A DNA stretch of 64,000 nt from Cacajao melanocephalus (GCA_963573385.1 CAUYLG010071368.1:100435-164434), one strand, 5' to 3'; shown: positions 1 to 12,064, counted from the stretch's first letter. A program made the numbers and translations. Notes: generated from the letters alone by a model not told the origin.

Positions 1-267
1 ATAGGTGAGGTTCCCACTGACGTCAGCTGAGCCTTGGGAGGCGGGGAAGCAGGTGGGTTTAGTTGCCAACTTGGCTCTGAAAGTCAGCATTGCTGTTCCT
101 ATTTCTTCATACTAAGAATGGAAAGATTCCCAGAAGATATGTGGAGGTTCTACCTATGGTCTCCAGGGGCACTGAAGTTTGCTGACTTTTAAAGCATCAC
201 ACAAATGTGTCAATGAATAACACCTACAACAAAGAAAAAGATGTCACCATCAGCAAGTTTGCAAGAT

Positions 268-475
268 AATAATAATGGCAAACATTTATTGAGCATTTTC
301 TACGTGCCAAGCAGTAGTTTTTGGAAATTACAGTATATGGCCATCACAAAAACCCCGCAAGATAGACCCTCTTATTATTTCTATTTGACATATGAAGAAA
401 TAGAGGAACAGAAGAAATGAAGTAGCTATGCTCAAAATCACACACTTTATAAATGGATTTGAGCTCAGACAATCC
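268..475 (-). mobile_element. MIR SINE, antisense
   Basis: The reverse complement follows the MIR consensus. It opens with the 'TTTATTGAGCA' tail motif, then the 'gtgccaagcagt' block, and later a diverged 'gaagaaatagaggaacag' form of the usual gaaactgaggcacag segment. It is an old tRNA-derived SINE with no coding content. Boundaries are approximate. Confidence 0.75.
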
Positions 476-573
476 CCACCTTTTCAATCACTATAAAGTA
501 TGATATACAATACACACTATACCAAATTAGCCTATGTTCTGATGACTAAACTGGTGTCTTATGAGATGATGTC

Positions 574-939
574 TGATATGATTTGGTTGTGTCCCCACCC
601 AAATCTCCTCTTGAACTGTAGCTCCCATAATTCCCATGTGTTGTGGGAGGGACCCGGTGGGAGATAATAGAATCTTCGGGGTGGTTTCCCCAATACTGTT
701 CTTATGGTAGTGAGTAAGTCTCATAAGATCAGATCGTTTTATAAGAAGAGGTTTTCCCTTTCACTTGGCTCTCATTTTCTTTCTCATCTGCTGCCATGTA
801 AGATGTGCCTTTCACCTTCTGCCATGATTGTGAGGCCTCCCCAGCGATGTGGAACTGTGAGTCCATTAAACTTCTTTTTCTTTGTAAATCGCCCAGTCGT
901 GGGTATGTCTTTAGCAGCAGATGAATATGGACTAATGCA
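574..939 (+). mobile_element. Solitary THE1/MST-type LTR (ERVL-MaLR), complete
   Basis: The element begins TGATATGATTTGG and ends ACTAATGCA, so it has the retroviral TG...CA ends. It is flanked by identical 5-bp target duplications ATGTC (569-573 and 940-944). Its 366-bp length and internal landmarks (ccacccaaatctc, ccatgattgtgaggcctcc, gtgagtccattaaac) fit the THE1/MST family. No internal retroviral sequence remains, so it is a product of LTR-LTR recombination. The 65- and 105-codon ORFs across it are not genes. Confidence 0.95.
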
Positions 940-954
940 ATGTCTGAAAATGCT

Positions 955-1180
955 CAACAATCTATTAATACAAATTCTTTCATATACATTATCTCACTTC
1001 ATCTTCATATTAGTCCAATGAAGGAGTCAAGGCAAATGCTATCATTCCCATTTACAGATGAGAAAATGGAGTTCAGAGAAGTAAATTTATAATCAGTGTG
1101 TGCCCAGCTTAGTACCTCAAATAGGTGTTCTGTTCCCCAGCCTAGGGATTTTTCCATTCCACCCTGTCATGAATCATTTC
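955..1180 (-). mobile_element. MIR SINE, antisense
   Basis: It carries the antisense MIR order: a 'catatacattatctcactt' block, then 'cccatttacagatgag', then a degraded gaggcacagag segment and a 'gtgcccagctt' end. It lies just 3' of the solitary LTR and is clearly older than it. Confidence 0.65.
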
Positions 1181-1324
1181 AAAGGGGCCTAAGGGTATCT
1201 GTATCCAAAATAAGTCTTTGAATATGTAGATTCTAAAAGTACTTCAAAGTGACTGCACATTTGTGTTGTACATCTATTTCATATAGTGGATATTTTCTAA
1301 AGCATGAACATTAAGTAAAATCCG

Positions 1325-1500
1325 AGTAAAGTTGAGTGGAAAGAGCTCTGAGCTGCAAGTCAAGACCCTGGGTTTTCATCTTTGCTCCATCCTGCATGCC
1401 AAATAACCTTAACTAATAACTTACTTTTGGGGACCTCATTTTTCTCATCTGAAAAACCAATGAGTTTTTATGAACTGACTGTCCCTTACAAGTCTTAAAT
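1325..1500 (+). mobile_element. MIR3-like SINE, sense
   Basis: It shows 'ggaaagagctctgagctg', then 'agtcaagaccctgggtt', then 'cctcatttttctcatctg', the order of MIR3/MIR in sense. The middle is diverged, so the subfamily is uncertain. Confidence 0.6.
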
Positions 1501-1663
1501 TATAGATATGACGATGCTATTGTAAGACGGAGTTACCTGTCAATCTCCAGGTCCACGAAGTTTCCAGTTGAAGACTTTCAGCAACCAGCATCTGTGTAAT
1601 GGCAACTGGCCCGTTCATTCACGGGTGCTCCCCATCAGTCTCCAGACAGTGGCCTCAAGATGA

Positions 1664-2034
<371 letters not shown>

Positions 2035-2050
2035 AGAGGGATTATTTTTA

Positions 2051-3262
2051 AAGAATCAAAGCAAATCAAAAGGTGGTACATACCTAAATACATACACCCA
2101 CACTTCCTTGAACAGGTAAGTCAGACCAGCACATAGTTCACCTCGACAGATATGATGCAGGAGTTGAGTGCTTGCTCACTGCCCATGCTTCTCCCCAAGG
2201 AGTGGTTACATCTTCTCACTATGAGTAATTAAGGGCAGGCCTCGGTTTTGCTCTATTTTTGAATCATTCTCCTACTTAAACTCCAAACCTGTCTGCTTGA
2301 GTCTGTCAGCTTCTTCTGCGGGTAGGGACATCTTGAGAAGCATGCCAGCTGCAGCTGCTTCTTGGTCTCCCCTGCCTGGACTCTGGCCTTAGTTATTCAA
2401 GTTTCACATAGGCTGCTGAAGCTGCAACAACCAAGTCCTGCCGCCTTCCTTGTTCTATTTCTCACTCATTTTCTCTCTGTATTTCCACATTCTCATTACA
2501 CTCCCCATAATGCCACAGTGATCTTAAACCTCAATGATCTACTCCTTTTTCAATCAGAAGAAAAAAATTCTGTGCACTCCCCGACCGCCATCAGTTAGAG
2601 TTGACGTGAATTATGTTTCTTTTTATCTCATCACTTGAAAATGTACAAATATAAAGCCAGGTTTTTAAAAGTCCTTAGGTTTACAGCTTGCATATGATTT
2701 TTAAAAAGCAAACGATCTTACAAATAAAGTACAAGCAACACTATCAAATCCTAATTAATTTAATGTATTGATTTAACATGGCAGACGATGCTGTTTAAAA
2801 TTGCAAAAATTACATTTTGGCGTGGAATGTGGCTGTGGTGTGGGCCACAATGGCTTGGGGTCTTTAGAGCTTAATCTGCCTTGCCATCGTGTGCCATATG
2901 AGCTCTGATTCTCCCATCTTTTTCAGCCACCCAAGCTACGGTCTAGTCTTTCTTTGCAACATGCCAACCAGCCTCAGCTTATGAGAAACACATTATGTGC
3001 ATATCAAGGCTCTGTTCTTTCCTCATTAGCCTGCGATCATTTAGGTTGAGTGCCATTGTGATAAAGACAGCACAGGCTGTGGAAGCTGTGGCTCTAGTAG
3101 GTTACTAAGTTATAAGGTGGTTGCCGTGTTTTTCAAACTGGGTCACAACCCTATCATGCATCATGAGATCAATTTAGTGAGTTGTTACGAGCAATTTTTT
3201 AAAAATGTTACAGAAGAGAAAATATCAAGTATTACATGGTGTTAGAATAAGTATTTAGAAAA
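2051..3262. other. No gene; old unassigned sequence
   Basis: About 1.2 kb without a confident element. Positions 2480-2580 (tgccacagtgatctt, then tgatctactcc) weakly resemble sense L2. The AT-rich part from 2620 to 2830 has no match I know. Short ORFs here show no domain. Confidence 0.5.
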
Positions 3263-3326
3263 TTGTCTCTCTCTCTCTCACACACACATATACACACTCT
3301 CACACACACACACACACACTCACATA
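3263..3326. repeat. (TC)n/(CA)n microsatellite
   Basis: A (TC) run passes directly into interrupted (CA) runs with 'tatacacactctc' in the middle. It is an imperfect compound dinucleotide repeat. Confidence 0.95.
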
Positions 3327-3378
3327 ACCAATCCAAACAGATACCACTATTGCTTCTGGGGAAGATTCCTGGGAGCCC

Positions 3379-3737
3379 ACGGAAATAGGCTAAATAATGG
3401 CCCCCAAAGGTACCAGGTCCTAATCCCTAGAACCTGCAAATGTTGCTTTATAAGCAAAGAGGGTCTTTGCAGATATGATTAAAGTAAGGACACTGAGAGG
3501 GATAGATTATCCTGGATTATCCACGTGGGCCCTAACTATAATCACAAGTGTCCCGAAGAGAAAGACAGAGGGAGATTTGACGAAGACAGAATGGTGGCCT
3601 TGTTGACTCCTTGGTTTTGGCCTGGCGAAACTGACTTCAGACTCGCACCTTCCCGAACTTGGAGAGAATGAATTCTGTTGTTTGAAACCACCTCGATTGT
3701 GGTCGTTGGTTACAGCAGCCACAGGAAACCAATAGAG
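3379..3737 (+). mobile_element. MLT1-type LTR (ERVL-MaLR)
   Basis: It starts at 'ggctaaataatggcccccaa', runs through 'ggtctttgcagatatgatt' and 'gattatcctggattatcc', and ends 'cagcagccacaggaaacc'. This is the usual order for an MLT1-class LTR. A section of the 3' half is missing or diverged. The exact subfamily is uncertain. Confidence 0.72.
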
Positions 3738-5003
3738 CCTTCCTCTTCCCTCACCCTTACTGGTGGGTGTTTTCTGGGGTAGTTGAGGGCAATGCCAGAG
3801 GAGGTACCAAGACTACTGGGGGTGGGGAGATGACCCATAGGCTCAGAGCGATTTCCCAAGTGGTTTGGAGTACCGCAGTATTTTCACAACTGGTACACCT
3901 GCACGGGTCTAGACTGGTTGCCTGTCACTTCTATTTGTGTGTAGACATCAGCGATGGAAACTGGGCCACTGTGTAAGGTGGATTCCTTCTGTGGGTGGCT
4001 GCCAAAAAAAAAGTTTGGAGGTCACTAATTCGTATGACCCAGTCTATTCTTCGACTGACTAATTTTAAGGCTGCCATCCATATGAAAACACAAAATTTAA
4101 ATATTCTTATAGAGACTCTGTGGACTCCAAGATCCACCTGCAGGCACTCAAGGACCCCTGGACCCCACTTTAAGAAACTAAGAATCGCCTGCGCCCAGCA
4201 TCAGGCAAGGATTACTCTTTATTGCATCTCTTATACGTTGAGCCTAATTAGTGTGGGCTCAGCCACCTCCAAATGTGCCCACTTGAGCTCTCTTCTGGGG
4301 CTGCTCATGGCACCTGCTCCTCCCCGGAGCCACCTGCCCAGGAGGGTGGGTTTGAGGCTTCTGAGAGGCCCCACCCTTGGCTGTGCAAGCTGGGAGCCAC
4401 TCTGACAATCTGCCCTCCCGCTGTGCTGTTCCTCTCTCTCTCTCTCTCTGCCTCAGGACACATACGCCCTATTCTTCTAGGAAGCCCCGGGCTCTTCGCT
4501 GGCCACAGCCTGAGAGGACTGACTTAGCCCTACAGTCTTAGAAGCAAAGATTTTGAGCAAAGGCTGCTTTAGAAACAAAAGAAAACAAAACCGCTGTCAC
4601 TGGGGTGTAACAAACTTCTTTCTCTGGAGCCTCTTTTTGCTCCTCTTTACTTCTCAACCCCCTGCCCCACATCCCCCACCCCCATGCAAGAAGGGGCAGG
4701 GTCCTTACCTAACAACCCAAAATCTGCTATCTGCGCTCCTAAATCCTTCAGGCCCTGCTTCATCACAGGCGGGTTTTAGTATTGTTATTGGTAGCTCTGC
4801 CTCCCTTTGTGGCAGAAAAGCCTTGGGCCGCCTCCCTGTGGGTTCCTGAGCCTTCCTACCTCTTTCCCAAACCAGATTATGCCCGAGCTTCGGTTCCACC
4901 TTAAGGCCACCAGAGGTGCCTGCCCTGAGGTGAAAACTCCCTGTGACCCAGGCAGGTGTCCTCTCTGGCCAAACCATTTCCTTACACATGTACCAGCCAA
5001 CCA
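3738..5003. other. No gene; unassigned single-copy-like sequence
   Basis: About 1.27 kb with no recognised repeat except a short CT run at 4432-4450. That run, followed by gcctcag at 4450-4456, looks like a splice acceptor, but no matching exon or donor was convincing. The ORFs of 84-136 codons have no recognisable motif. Confidence 0.5.
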
Positions 5004-5145
5004 TGATAGCAATAACCATCATCCAAGTTTGTATACTCCTTTACACACTGTTTTCACCTATGTCTGCTCACTGGACCCTCACCATGACCTTGGGCATTGA
5101 TTGTGTTTGCATCACCCCATTTTACAGATAAAAAACTGAGACTCA

Positions 5146-5280
5146 AGGCCAAGTGCAGTGGTCGATGCCCATAATCCCAGCACTTTGAGGCTGGGGCAGA
5201 CAGGTTACTTGAGCTCAGAAGTTCATGACCAGCTTGGGCAACATGCAAGACCTCATCTCTACTAAAAAACAAACAAACAG
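5146..5280 (+). mobile_element. Alu left monomer (FLAM or truncated AluJ)
   Basis: Only the left arm is present: ggccaagtgcagtgg through ctctactaaaaaac and an A-rich (aaac) tail. Target duplications AAAACTGAGACTCA (5131-5144) and AAAACTGACACTCG (5281-5294) show that it inserted as a unit into the MIR. Confidence 0.85.
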
Positions 5281-5333
5281 AAAACTGACACTCGGAGTTC
5301 AAGAACTCATTGCTCTCTACTATTCACTTAGTA

Positions 5334-5667
5334 CAGGGGGTCCCTAACCCCGGGGCTGCAGACCTGTACAGTCTGTGGCCTGTTAGAAACTGGGCCATAC
5401 AGCAGGTGAGTGGCAGACGAGCGAACATTACCACCTGAGCTCTGCCTCCTGTCGGGTCAGCAGCGGCATCAGATTCTCACAGGAGCGTGAACCCTGTAGA
5501 GAACCGCATGTGTGCTGGATCTTGGTTGTGCGGTCCTTATGAGAAGCTAACTAGTGCCTGATGATCTGAGGTGGAAGAGTTTCCTTCCTCCCCTCCCCGC
5601 CCCCGGTCTGTGGAAAAATTGTCTTCTATCAGGTGGTCCCTGGTGTCAAAAAGGTGGGGGACCACTG
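5334..5667 (+). mobile_element. MER1-type DNA transposon (hAT-Charlie), complete
   Basis: It has hAT-style ends CAGGGGGTCC and GGGGGACCACTG and is 334 bp long. The flanking 8-bp duplications are ACTTAGTA (5326-5333) and ACCTAGTA (5668-5675), matching at 7 of 8 positions. Internal blocks 'gtggcctgttagaaactggg' and 'gcctgatgatctgagg' are MER1-like. It is non-autonomous and has no transposase. Confidence 0.9.
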
Positions 5668-5730
5668 ACCTAGTAGGTAACAGAGCTGGCTTTAGAATCC
5701 CCTTTTCAGACTCTAGATCCTATCCACTTC

Positions 5731-6035
5731 CCACTCTGCTTCTTTGCCTTATTTTCTCTGAATTGCAAAGCTTTAAAGAGGAGGGAAGGAAACAGAGGGT
5801 TTCTCTACCCTAGCTCTCCAACAGGGACTGTCAGACTGAGTTACCCAGAAGCTTCCCTGCCCTAAAGTTGAATACATTTATAAATCATTCCTTATCTTCA
5901 TGAGTAACCTCCCTAGCATAGTGTGAGGGTTCCTGGAAGAGGCTCTCCCCTCACCCTGAAATTTCCTGGGTCCTGACAAGATGGTTGAAATCTGAAGCCC
6001 TACCGTTTAGAGTTCATTCCTTTTGGGTCTCAGTG
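5731..6035. other. No gene; unassigned
   Basis: About 300 bp with nothing recognised; ordinary composition. Confidence 0.5.
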
Positions 6036-6195
6036 TCATAGGATGGCAGAGCTTTGGAATCCAACACATCAGGATACCAAATCCATTTTCACAATGTAGC
6101 CACATGGCACTGGGCAAGTCTATCCTGTCTGTAGTTCTCATCTGTTTAGAGGACATGAGCTGAGACATAATTTGCAGTAGCCCCTTGTTCAAAAG
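6036..6195 (+). mobile_element. MIR SINE fragment, sense
   Basis: A MIR-like core 'actgggcaagtctatcctg', then 'ttctcatctgtttagagg', matches the tgtgaccttgggcaag / cctcatctgtaaaatgg region in diverged form. Confidence 0.55.
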
Positions 6196-6535
6196 CTATT
6201 AAGAATTTCAAGATGGTGACAACAGAGTATTAAACCCAGGCTGTGGCCCTTCTAAGCACAGGCCCCGTGCACATGCTCAGGTCTCAAACCCATGAAGCCA
6301 GCCCTAAGAGTGGAGGACTGTCTCATGGAGAAAGTGTAAGAAGAATTCAGTGGTGAACAAAATGTTCCTTTCTTTCCTTTGGCCACTGGTTCTTCTGCCA
6401 GAAGACCCACATGGCTGCTCCCTGCAAACACAGCTTCCGCGTGCTTCCCTGGTCCATTCTCATTCCAGGGTGCGGCCCAGAAATATGCATTTTACCAAGG
6501 ATACCCAGGAGATTCTGAAAGAAATAGCAACTACC

Positions 6536-6916
<381 letters not shown>

Positions 6917-6930
6917 AAATGGCAACTGCC

Positions 6931-7479
6931 CTTTGAGAAGCTTAGCGCCTTCACCTAGCAGGTAAGTCATTAAAGGAGATGGTTTTTATAAACCCAAGCA
7001 CTTGACACTCTGGGTATGCCTGGGAAATGGCTGCAGGTGTGTGAACTGAAAGAGCTGGTCATCAAGAGCTTTGACATTTGGGATCTCAAGTCTACCCTGG
7101 CATGCAGGACCATCAGCTGAACAAAACTCACCCTGGGACACAGCAACTCCAGCAGGGGCAGTGGCAGGTCTTGGGTAGCACAGTTCTTTCTGCAGCTCAG
7201 GGGCTCGCCCTGCAGCCCTTTCTCAAGTCCCCAGGGTGGCCTTGGTCTGCCTCCTTCCTCACTGTATTCCTCCTTGACATCCTTAAACAGCCTGCCTTGC
7301 CTCTTGAATCCTGTCCCCTGGGGCTCTGTGGTCCTGTTCACCCCTCAACACTCTCGATGTGCCTCACAGGGCGACTCGGATCCAAGAGGGTCTACATCTC
7401 TCTCCACTATAAAGAAAATGAAGCTTCCTCCCTAATTCCAAATCTTAGCACACCTTGGAGTTTAACAATGCTCATAGCC
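6931..7479. other. No gene; unassigned
   Basis: About 550 bp of moderately GC-rich sequence. ORFs of 123 (minus) and 136 (plus) codons overlap here on opposite strands. Neither has a recognisable motif. Confidence 0.5.
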
Positions 7480-7620
7480 CCGTTGTGATGAGCAACTTTC
7501 ATCCATCCCTTCATTTAACGTTCACCACAACCCTCTGAAGGAGTCTGTGTATCCCCATTTTACAGATGAGGAAGCTGAGGAAGATTTATGGCTATTTTGA
7601 TAGGAAGTGGTGGACATGGT
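7480..7620 (-). mobile_element. MIR SINE, antisense
   Basis: Contains 'ttcaccacaaccctctgaagg' in part and then 'ccccattttacagatgagg', the central antisense MIR blocks. It lies directly upstream of another antisense MIR. Confidence 0.65.
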
Positions 7621-7624
7621 ATTT

Positions 7625-7800
7625 AAATGCAACAACCCTGCAAGGCAGATGAGAGAAACATTAGCAATCCTCATTTTACAGCTGAGGAAACTGAGCTCAG
7701 AAGGGTTGGGCAATTGCCCAAGGTCATAAATGCTGCAGGCAGAAGAGCTGAGATATGAACCCACGTGGCTTGATCTCAGGCCTGAGGCTCTCTCCAGCCC
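7625..7800 (-). mobile_element. MIR SINE, antisense
   Basis: Good antisense MIR order: 'acaaccctgcaaggcag', 'ctcattttacagctgagg', 'ttgcccaaggtcat' and 'agctgagatatgaaccca' (the B-box complement). It forms a head-to-tail pair with the MIR just upstream. Confidence 0.82.
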
Positions 7801-8085
7801 ACCTCCTCGGAGCTTCTCTCAATAGACTTTCTTCTGTACTGTGGCAGAAACCCAGGAGGCCCTGCTAGGTATTGAGGAAGTGTTCAGCTGTGAGGAGGCA
7901 GGGACGCTCATTACATGCTGACCATCACACGCTGATCTTCATTGCTCACCTGGGAAGTTTGCAACAGCCATTAACATAGGAACGCCCAAGCAATGGGAGC
8001 TGACAAAGTAACCCCAGGTGTGGTGGGTGTCCCCCTCCAGGCCATCCCTGGCAGCTCTGCTTGAAAAAGAAGCTCAGAGACGGAC

Positions 8086-8442
8086 TGTATTCGTCTGTTC
8101 TCATGCTGCCAATAAAGACATATCTGAGACCGGGTGATCAATAAAGAAAAGAGGTGTAGTTGACTCACAGTTCCACATGGCTGGGGAGGCCTCACAATCA
8201 CAATCCATTTGTGGAAGGCAAATGTGGAGCACAGTGATGTCTTACGTGCTAGCAGGCAAGAGAGCTTGTGCAGGGGAACTCCCATTTTAAAAACCGTCAG
8301 ATCTCATGAGACATATTCACTACCACAAGGACAGGGAAACCACCCCCATGAGTCAATTGTCTCTACCTGGCTCACCCTTGACACGTGGGGATTATTACAA
8401 TTCAAGGTGAGATTTGGATGAGGATGCAGTGAAACCATATCA
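8086..8442 (-). mobile_element. Solitary THE1/MST-type LTR, antisense, complete
   Basis: As read on the plus strand it begins TGTATTCGTCTG and ends AACCATATCA. It is flanked by identical 5-bp duplications CGGAC (8081-8085 and 8443-8447). It is 357 bp long with THE1/MST internal blocks on the minus strand. No internal region survives, so it is a solo LTR. Confidence 0.95.
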
Positions 8443-8447
8443 CGGAC

Positions 8448-8879
8448 CCAGCTTCACAATCCAGGGAGCTGAAAGAATCTCTTCTCTCCCAGGACACAAG
8501 ATCTTAGCTTCCTGCCCCTCCTCTCCCATCTATCCCCAGCTCCATGGGCACACCCCCAGCGCTGAACCTCGGTGCAGTCCAGTCCTGCCCCAGGACCCCT
8601 TCCTTGTTGACTCCCTCATCCCAGCTTGCACATCCCCTGACAAGGCGTGGGAATTGAGTGGGTAATGCCTCCCCGAATGATCCAGAAGCAAGAGACCACA
8701 GGGAAGTAACAGAAGGAGAGGGAGGGAGATTTTGGATGGAAAAGGTCAGCTACCTCCGTCGCTGCTCCCAGGCCTCTCCTTGGATTGCCACTGGCAGCAT
8801 CCTGGCAGTGGTCAGGCCTGTCAGCAATTTAGATTACTTACGCAGAAAAGTCCAACATGACAGCCGCTTAGAAACATCG
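8448..8879. other. No gene; unassigned
   Basis: About 430 bp with no recognised element; C-rich between 8500 and 8640. Confidence 0.5.
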
Positions 8880-9135
8880 TGATCATCATCATTATCACTG
8901 GAAACTTTTTTCAAAACCAGGTATTTTGTGCCAGGCGCTACTGCAAACACTTTCACATATGAATCTATTCACTGAGCGCTTAGCATATCTAACTTCCTTA
9001 TTTATCTTATCCCCAGCGGCCCTGAGGAGCTGGGACTATTGTTTGCCTGTTTCATCGATGGGAAAGGTCACACAGCCAATAAGTGGTAGACCTGAAACTG
9101 AAATCCAAATACTGCTGATCCCAAAACTTGTCTTT
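8880..9135 (-). mobile_element. MIR SINE, antisense
   Basis: Contains 'tgtgccaggcgctactgcaa', 'ctttcacatatgaatctatt', a degraded 'gtttcatcgatgggaaagg' and 'cacacagccaataagtgg'. A 176-codon ORF starts inside it, which is a good reason not to believe that ORF. Confidence 0.78.
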
Positions 9136-9695
9136 GTACCATGTAAACATCTTCAAGAGTCACTTGCAGAACTCGATAAAGTTGCGGGAATAAACAAGCT
9201 TGTCTGTTCAGGAGAAGCCTCACAAATGGGGGACAGGACAAAAGTCAAGTGCCCCTGCCTTGTGGGATGCTCCAAGTTCCCAGGAGGAATTTCCCCACAG
9301 GAGCAGTGGGGGAGGCAGACGGTGGGGAAGGGGGTGCCTGCGGGCTGGGAGGGTCAGCAGCCAAGCTTAGCAGAGAAGGCACAGGCTTTGGAATTCTCTC
9401 CTTTCACAGGCCCCTGGGATTTTTCCCACCCCAGCTTTATGTTCTGCAGCTTATAGGATTTTGGGGAGATCTCGTCCCCCGAGTTGTAGGCATGCGTCCT
9501 GACCCACCCTCTCATTGTAGACTCTCTGCTGATCCCACTCCCTGCCCTCTGGTGACCTTGGTTTCTAAACTCTCCATCTGTGGGCCTTGAACTTCTTTCT
9601 TGGCTCTAAACAAATCCATCATCAGCGATGCAGCAGATGACACTGTTTTGTGACCTCCCTGTGCCCTGCCAGCTGCCAGCTGCCCATCAGAGTAC
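9136..9695. other. No gene; unassigned
   Basis: About 560 bp crossed by ORFs of 176 and 113 codons in different frames. Neither has a domain, signal peptide or splice framing that I can recognise. Confidence 0.5.
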
Positions 9696-9870
9696 CATGG
9701 AGAGAAGCAGTGTAGGGTCAAGCCCAGGTCCTGCTGAGTATGGCTGGGGTGTGGTGCAGGTCACTGTACCTCTCCAAGCCTCCTTGCTTTGTTTGTAAAA
9801 CATGGAATATAATGACTGGCTGCTGGAGTTGACACACAGGTTTTCCTAAGGATCTAACAGAAGAAAACAG
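9696..9870 (+). mobile_element. MIR SINE, sense
   Basis: Sense MIR order, diverged: 'ggtcaagcccaggtcctgc', 'caggtcactgtacctctcc', 'tgtttgtaaaacatgga'. Confidence 0.6.
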
Positions 9871-10074
9871 AATGGCTTTGGAAAACACGTGCGACCTGTC
9901 ACCTGGGTGCTGTCACCCTGGCCTATGGGTCACCTCCCTCCTCCTGTCAAAGTACCCTGATTTCCATTTGGGGGATTCAGCGCTCCCAAGTCTCAGCCAT
10001 GCGTACTCATCGGAATTGATCCTACCGCTGTTCAGGGATGGGCCCCAGTTAGCTTAAGCTAATAAGGATAAACC

Positions 10075-10450
10075 CTCCTCCTGACAGTGATTGACTTGGG
10101 GAAGAGCATGCAGCTCAGTCTGAACCAATGAGGCAGTGTGACTCCTCAAACATATGTAGAAGCTACCAGAAGACATGATATCTTCCCTTAGAGCACAGAA
10201 GGTCTGTCATAGCTATCTGCTACTATGAGGTAAGACCCTGGAACTGCCAGGGGACCACTATGTGAGGTCTCAGGATGAAGCCCACACTGTGGGAGGCAGA
10301 CAGAGAGAAATAGGGCCTTGGCGACTGCAGTTTGTTGCTGGAGCAAACCTTACCTGATATCATCCCAACCTCCAGACATTTTGGCATATGCAAATAAATA
10401 CCTTCCACTGTTGAAGCCAGGCTGAGTTGGGCTTTGTTATTTACAGCAGG
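10075..10450 (+). mobile_element. Probable ERVL-type LTR remnant
   Basis: The 5' part has 'cagtctgaaccaatgaggc', and the 3' part has an 'aaataaatacc' poly-A-signal region followed by 'agccaggctgagttggg' and 'ttatttacag'. These are typical of mammalian ERVL LTRs such as the LTR33/LTR16 groups. The family name is uncertain. Confidence 0.4.
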
Positions 10451-11299
10451 ATGCCTGGCTACATCAATCTTCCTGCTGCTCCTGCCTCTCCTTGTTCAAT
10501 GCTGGGGCTTCTCTGGCTCTGGAAAAAAAGGCAGAGCGGGGATGAAAAAAGGAAAGGACATGAAAGCCAAGCCCATGGATTTAAATTCTTGGTAGCTGCT
10601 CTGGAAAGAGGCTCAACAGAAGAGTCTCAGAGATGTTAGCGGAACTAAGTTCCAGGGTTTCTTGGAGATGTCAATGGTCTATCCTTTCTCTTCTCCCACA
10701 GACAATCAAGAGTTGGCTGAGAGTGGTAATCCCCACCAAACACAGCCAGAGAAATGTCACTGCTCTGGAGTCTGAGTCTTTCCAGAGAGTGTGCTTAGAA
10801 TGAGCCCCAGGGCTAGGGACAGAGGCCGCCCCGTGTGAGTGACCCATCTGGAGCATATGAGCCACTTCCTAGACACTAGAGAGCAGCTTAGAAGCAGCCC
10901 CTTATCTATCTGTTCCTCATGCCCCAAATAACAAGAAGGAATGAGGACGGAGGGCCAATCTTGGCCGTCTTGGTAGCAGGATTGTGGAAGAGCAAGGCTC
11001 AGGGGTTCCATGAAGCTCTAGGCAAGAAGCTGGAGATAATTAGGACCACCTGAGATTGCTCTGAGCCCAAGAGGAAGGAGGGAGGTGGGCCAACAGAGTA
11101 ACAGCCAACCATCCAGGACATCCAAAGGGCTGGGCCAGCTCAGGACAACTGAGTAGCTGCCAGCACCTGAGGTTCCGAGAGGCAGGAGCCCATCACAGCA
11201 GCCAGGAGCTGGGGAGCCGGCCACTGCCCAAGGCATGTGTTCACAGGCACACGGCCACAGACCCCAGTCTCTGGCTCCAACACATTCCAGCTACTGCCC
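10451..11299. other. No gene; unassigned, GC-moderate
   Basis: About 850 bp with no recognised repeat. Positions 10682-10701 ('ctttctcttctcccacag') resemble a splice acceptor, but no open exon with a donor follows convincingly. Minus-strand ORFs at 10757-11236 lack motifs. Confidence 0.5.
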
Positions 11300-11455
11300 T
11301 CTAAGAACCTCTTGGTGACTCAGTTTCCTCATATGGGCAGTGGGACTAGTACTTTCTCCTTTATAAGGTTGTCTAAAGAGTAAGCTCAAGTTAACTGCTC
11401 AGCATAGTGCCCAGCGCATGGTTGAGCTTCTTCGTTAGTTATTGGGGATTTTAAA
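11300..11455 (+). mobile_element. MIR SINE, sense, 3' part
   Basis: 'gactcagtttcctcatatgg', then 'ataaggttgtctaaagagta', then 'cagcatagtgcccagcgcat' is the sense MIR 3' half. Confidence 0.68.
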
Positions 11456-11539
11456 AAAAGCTGGGATTCTGTGGGGGACCAGGGGCCTGGGTACTGGGAC
11501 AGGGGAGGGGCCAGGAGCAAAGCAGAAGCTCAAGGCTTC

Positions 11540-11640
11540 CCCTTTCTAGTCATTCACTGAACACTTAGCATCCGTGGTGGCATGCAGGCTCCCAGCTGGA
11601 GACGCAGACAGAATGAGAGCCAGTCACAGCCTGCAGCTCA
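11540..11640 (-). mobile_element. Possible L2 3' end, antisense
   Basis: 'gtcattcactgaacacttag' resembles the antisense L2 3' end (attcaacaaatatttattgag). Short and weak. Confidence 0.35.
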
Positions 11641-12060
11641 GTGAAGCCGAGTCCTCCCAGGGGGCTGGGCCAAGGCCTCCCAGCAGGTGAGCCTCACTCA
11701 GGAACACTCAGTGGGCCTCTGCTGGGGTCTAGGCAAGGCAGAGCCTGGAGAAATGAGGCAGAGACAGGCAGAGGCCAATGGAGCCTGGCATTACACAGAG
11801 TGAGACCACAGGGGCCTCTGTTTTCTGTTCCCCTGGGTGACATGGGTGGATCAGTAAGTCAGACTGAAAGCCAAAGAGATGGGAGTCCGCCTCTGCTCGT
11901 GTGGTTCCTTAACCAGAGGTGGTTGGATTTTCACTCATGTTTCTGTACTTAATTTTTAAGAATTAAAGAAGTTTTTTTAAAAGACTCTATATTCTACAAA
12001 GATGCCTGTGTCCCACAGACCCACCTGGAGCCTCTGTTCCCTGGCTGTAGGTCATGAGAG
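11641..12060. other. No gene; unassigned
   Basis: About 420 bp with nothing recognised. A 103-codon ORF opens at 11641 without recognisable motifs. Confidence 0.5.
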
Positions 12061-12064
12061 AGGT

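Larger units (their letters stand above)
5004..5730 (-). mobile_element. MIR SINE, antisense, split in three
   Basis: MIR pieces lie at about 5004-5145, 5281-5333 and 5668-5730. The first ends in 'cattttacagataaaaaactgagact', the second continues with 'gacactcggagttcaag', and the third is 'gtaacagagctggctttagaatc'. An Alu monomer and a MER1 transposon separate the pieces, so the MIR is the oldest layer. Confidence 0.7.

Noticed and set aside
574..939. Possible proviral retrovirus genes near the LTRs
   Set aside because: No gag, pol or env sequence lies beside any LTR; all appear to be solo LTRs or fragments.
3263..3326. CA/TC and other tandem repeats considered as a CRISPR-like array
   Set aside because: Dinucleotide microsatellites without unique spacers, in a eukaryotic window.
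4432..4456. Pyrimidine run ending in cctcag, like a splice acceptor
   Set aside because: No matching donor or open coding exon; a CT microsatellite explains it.
8926..9456. 176-codon plus-strand ORF, the joint longest in the window
   Set aside because: It begins inside an antisense MIR, has no recognisable domain, signal peptide or splice framing, and overlaps other ORFs in different frames.
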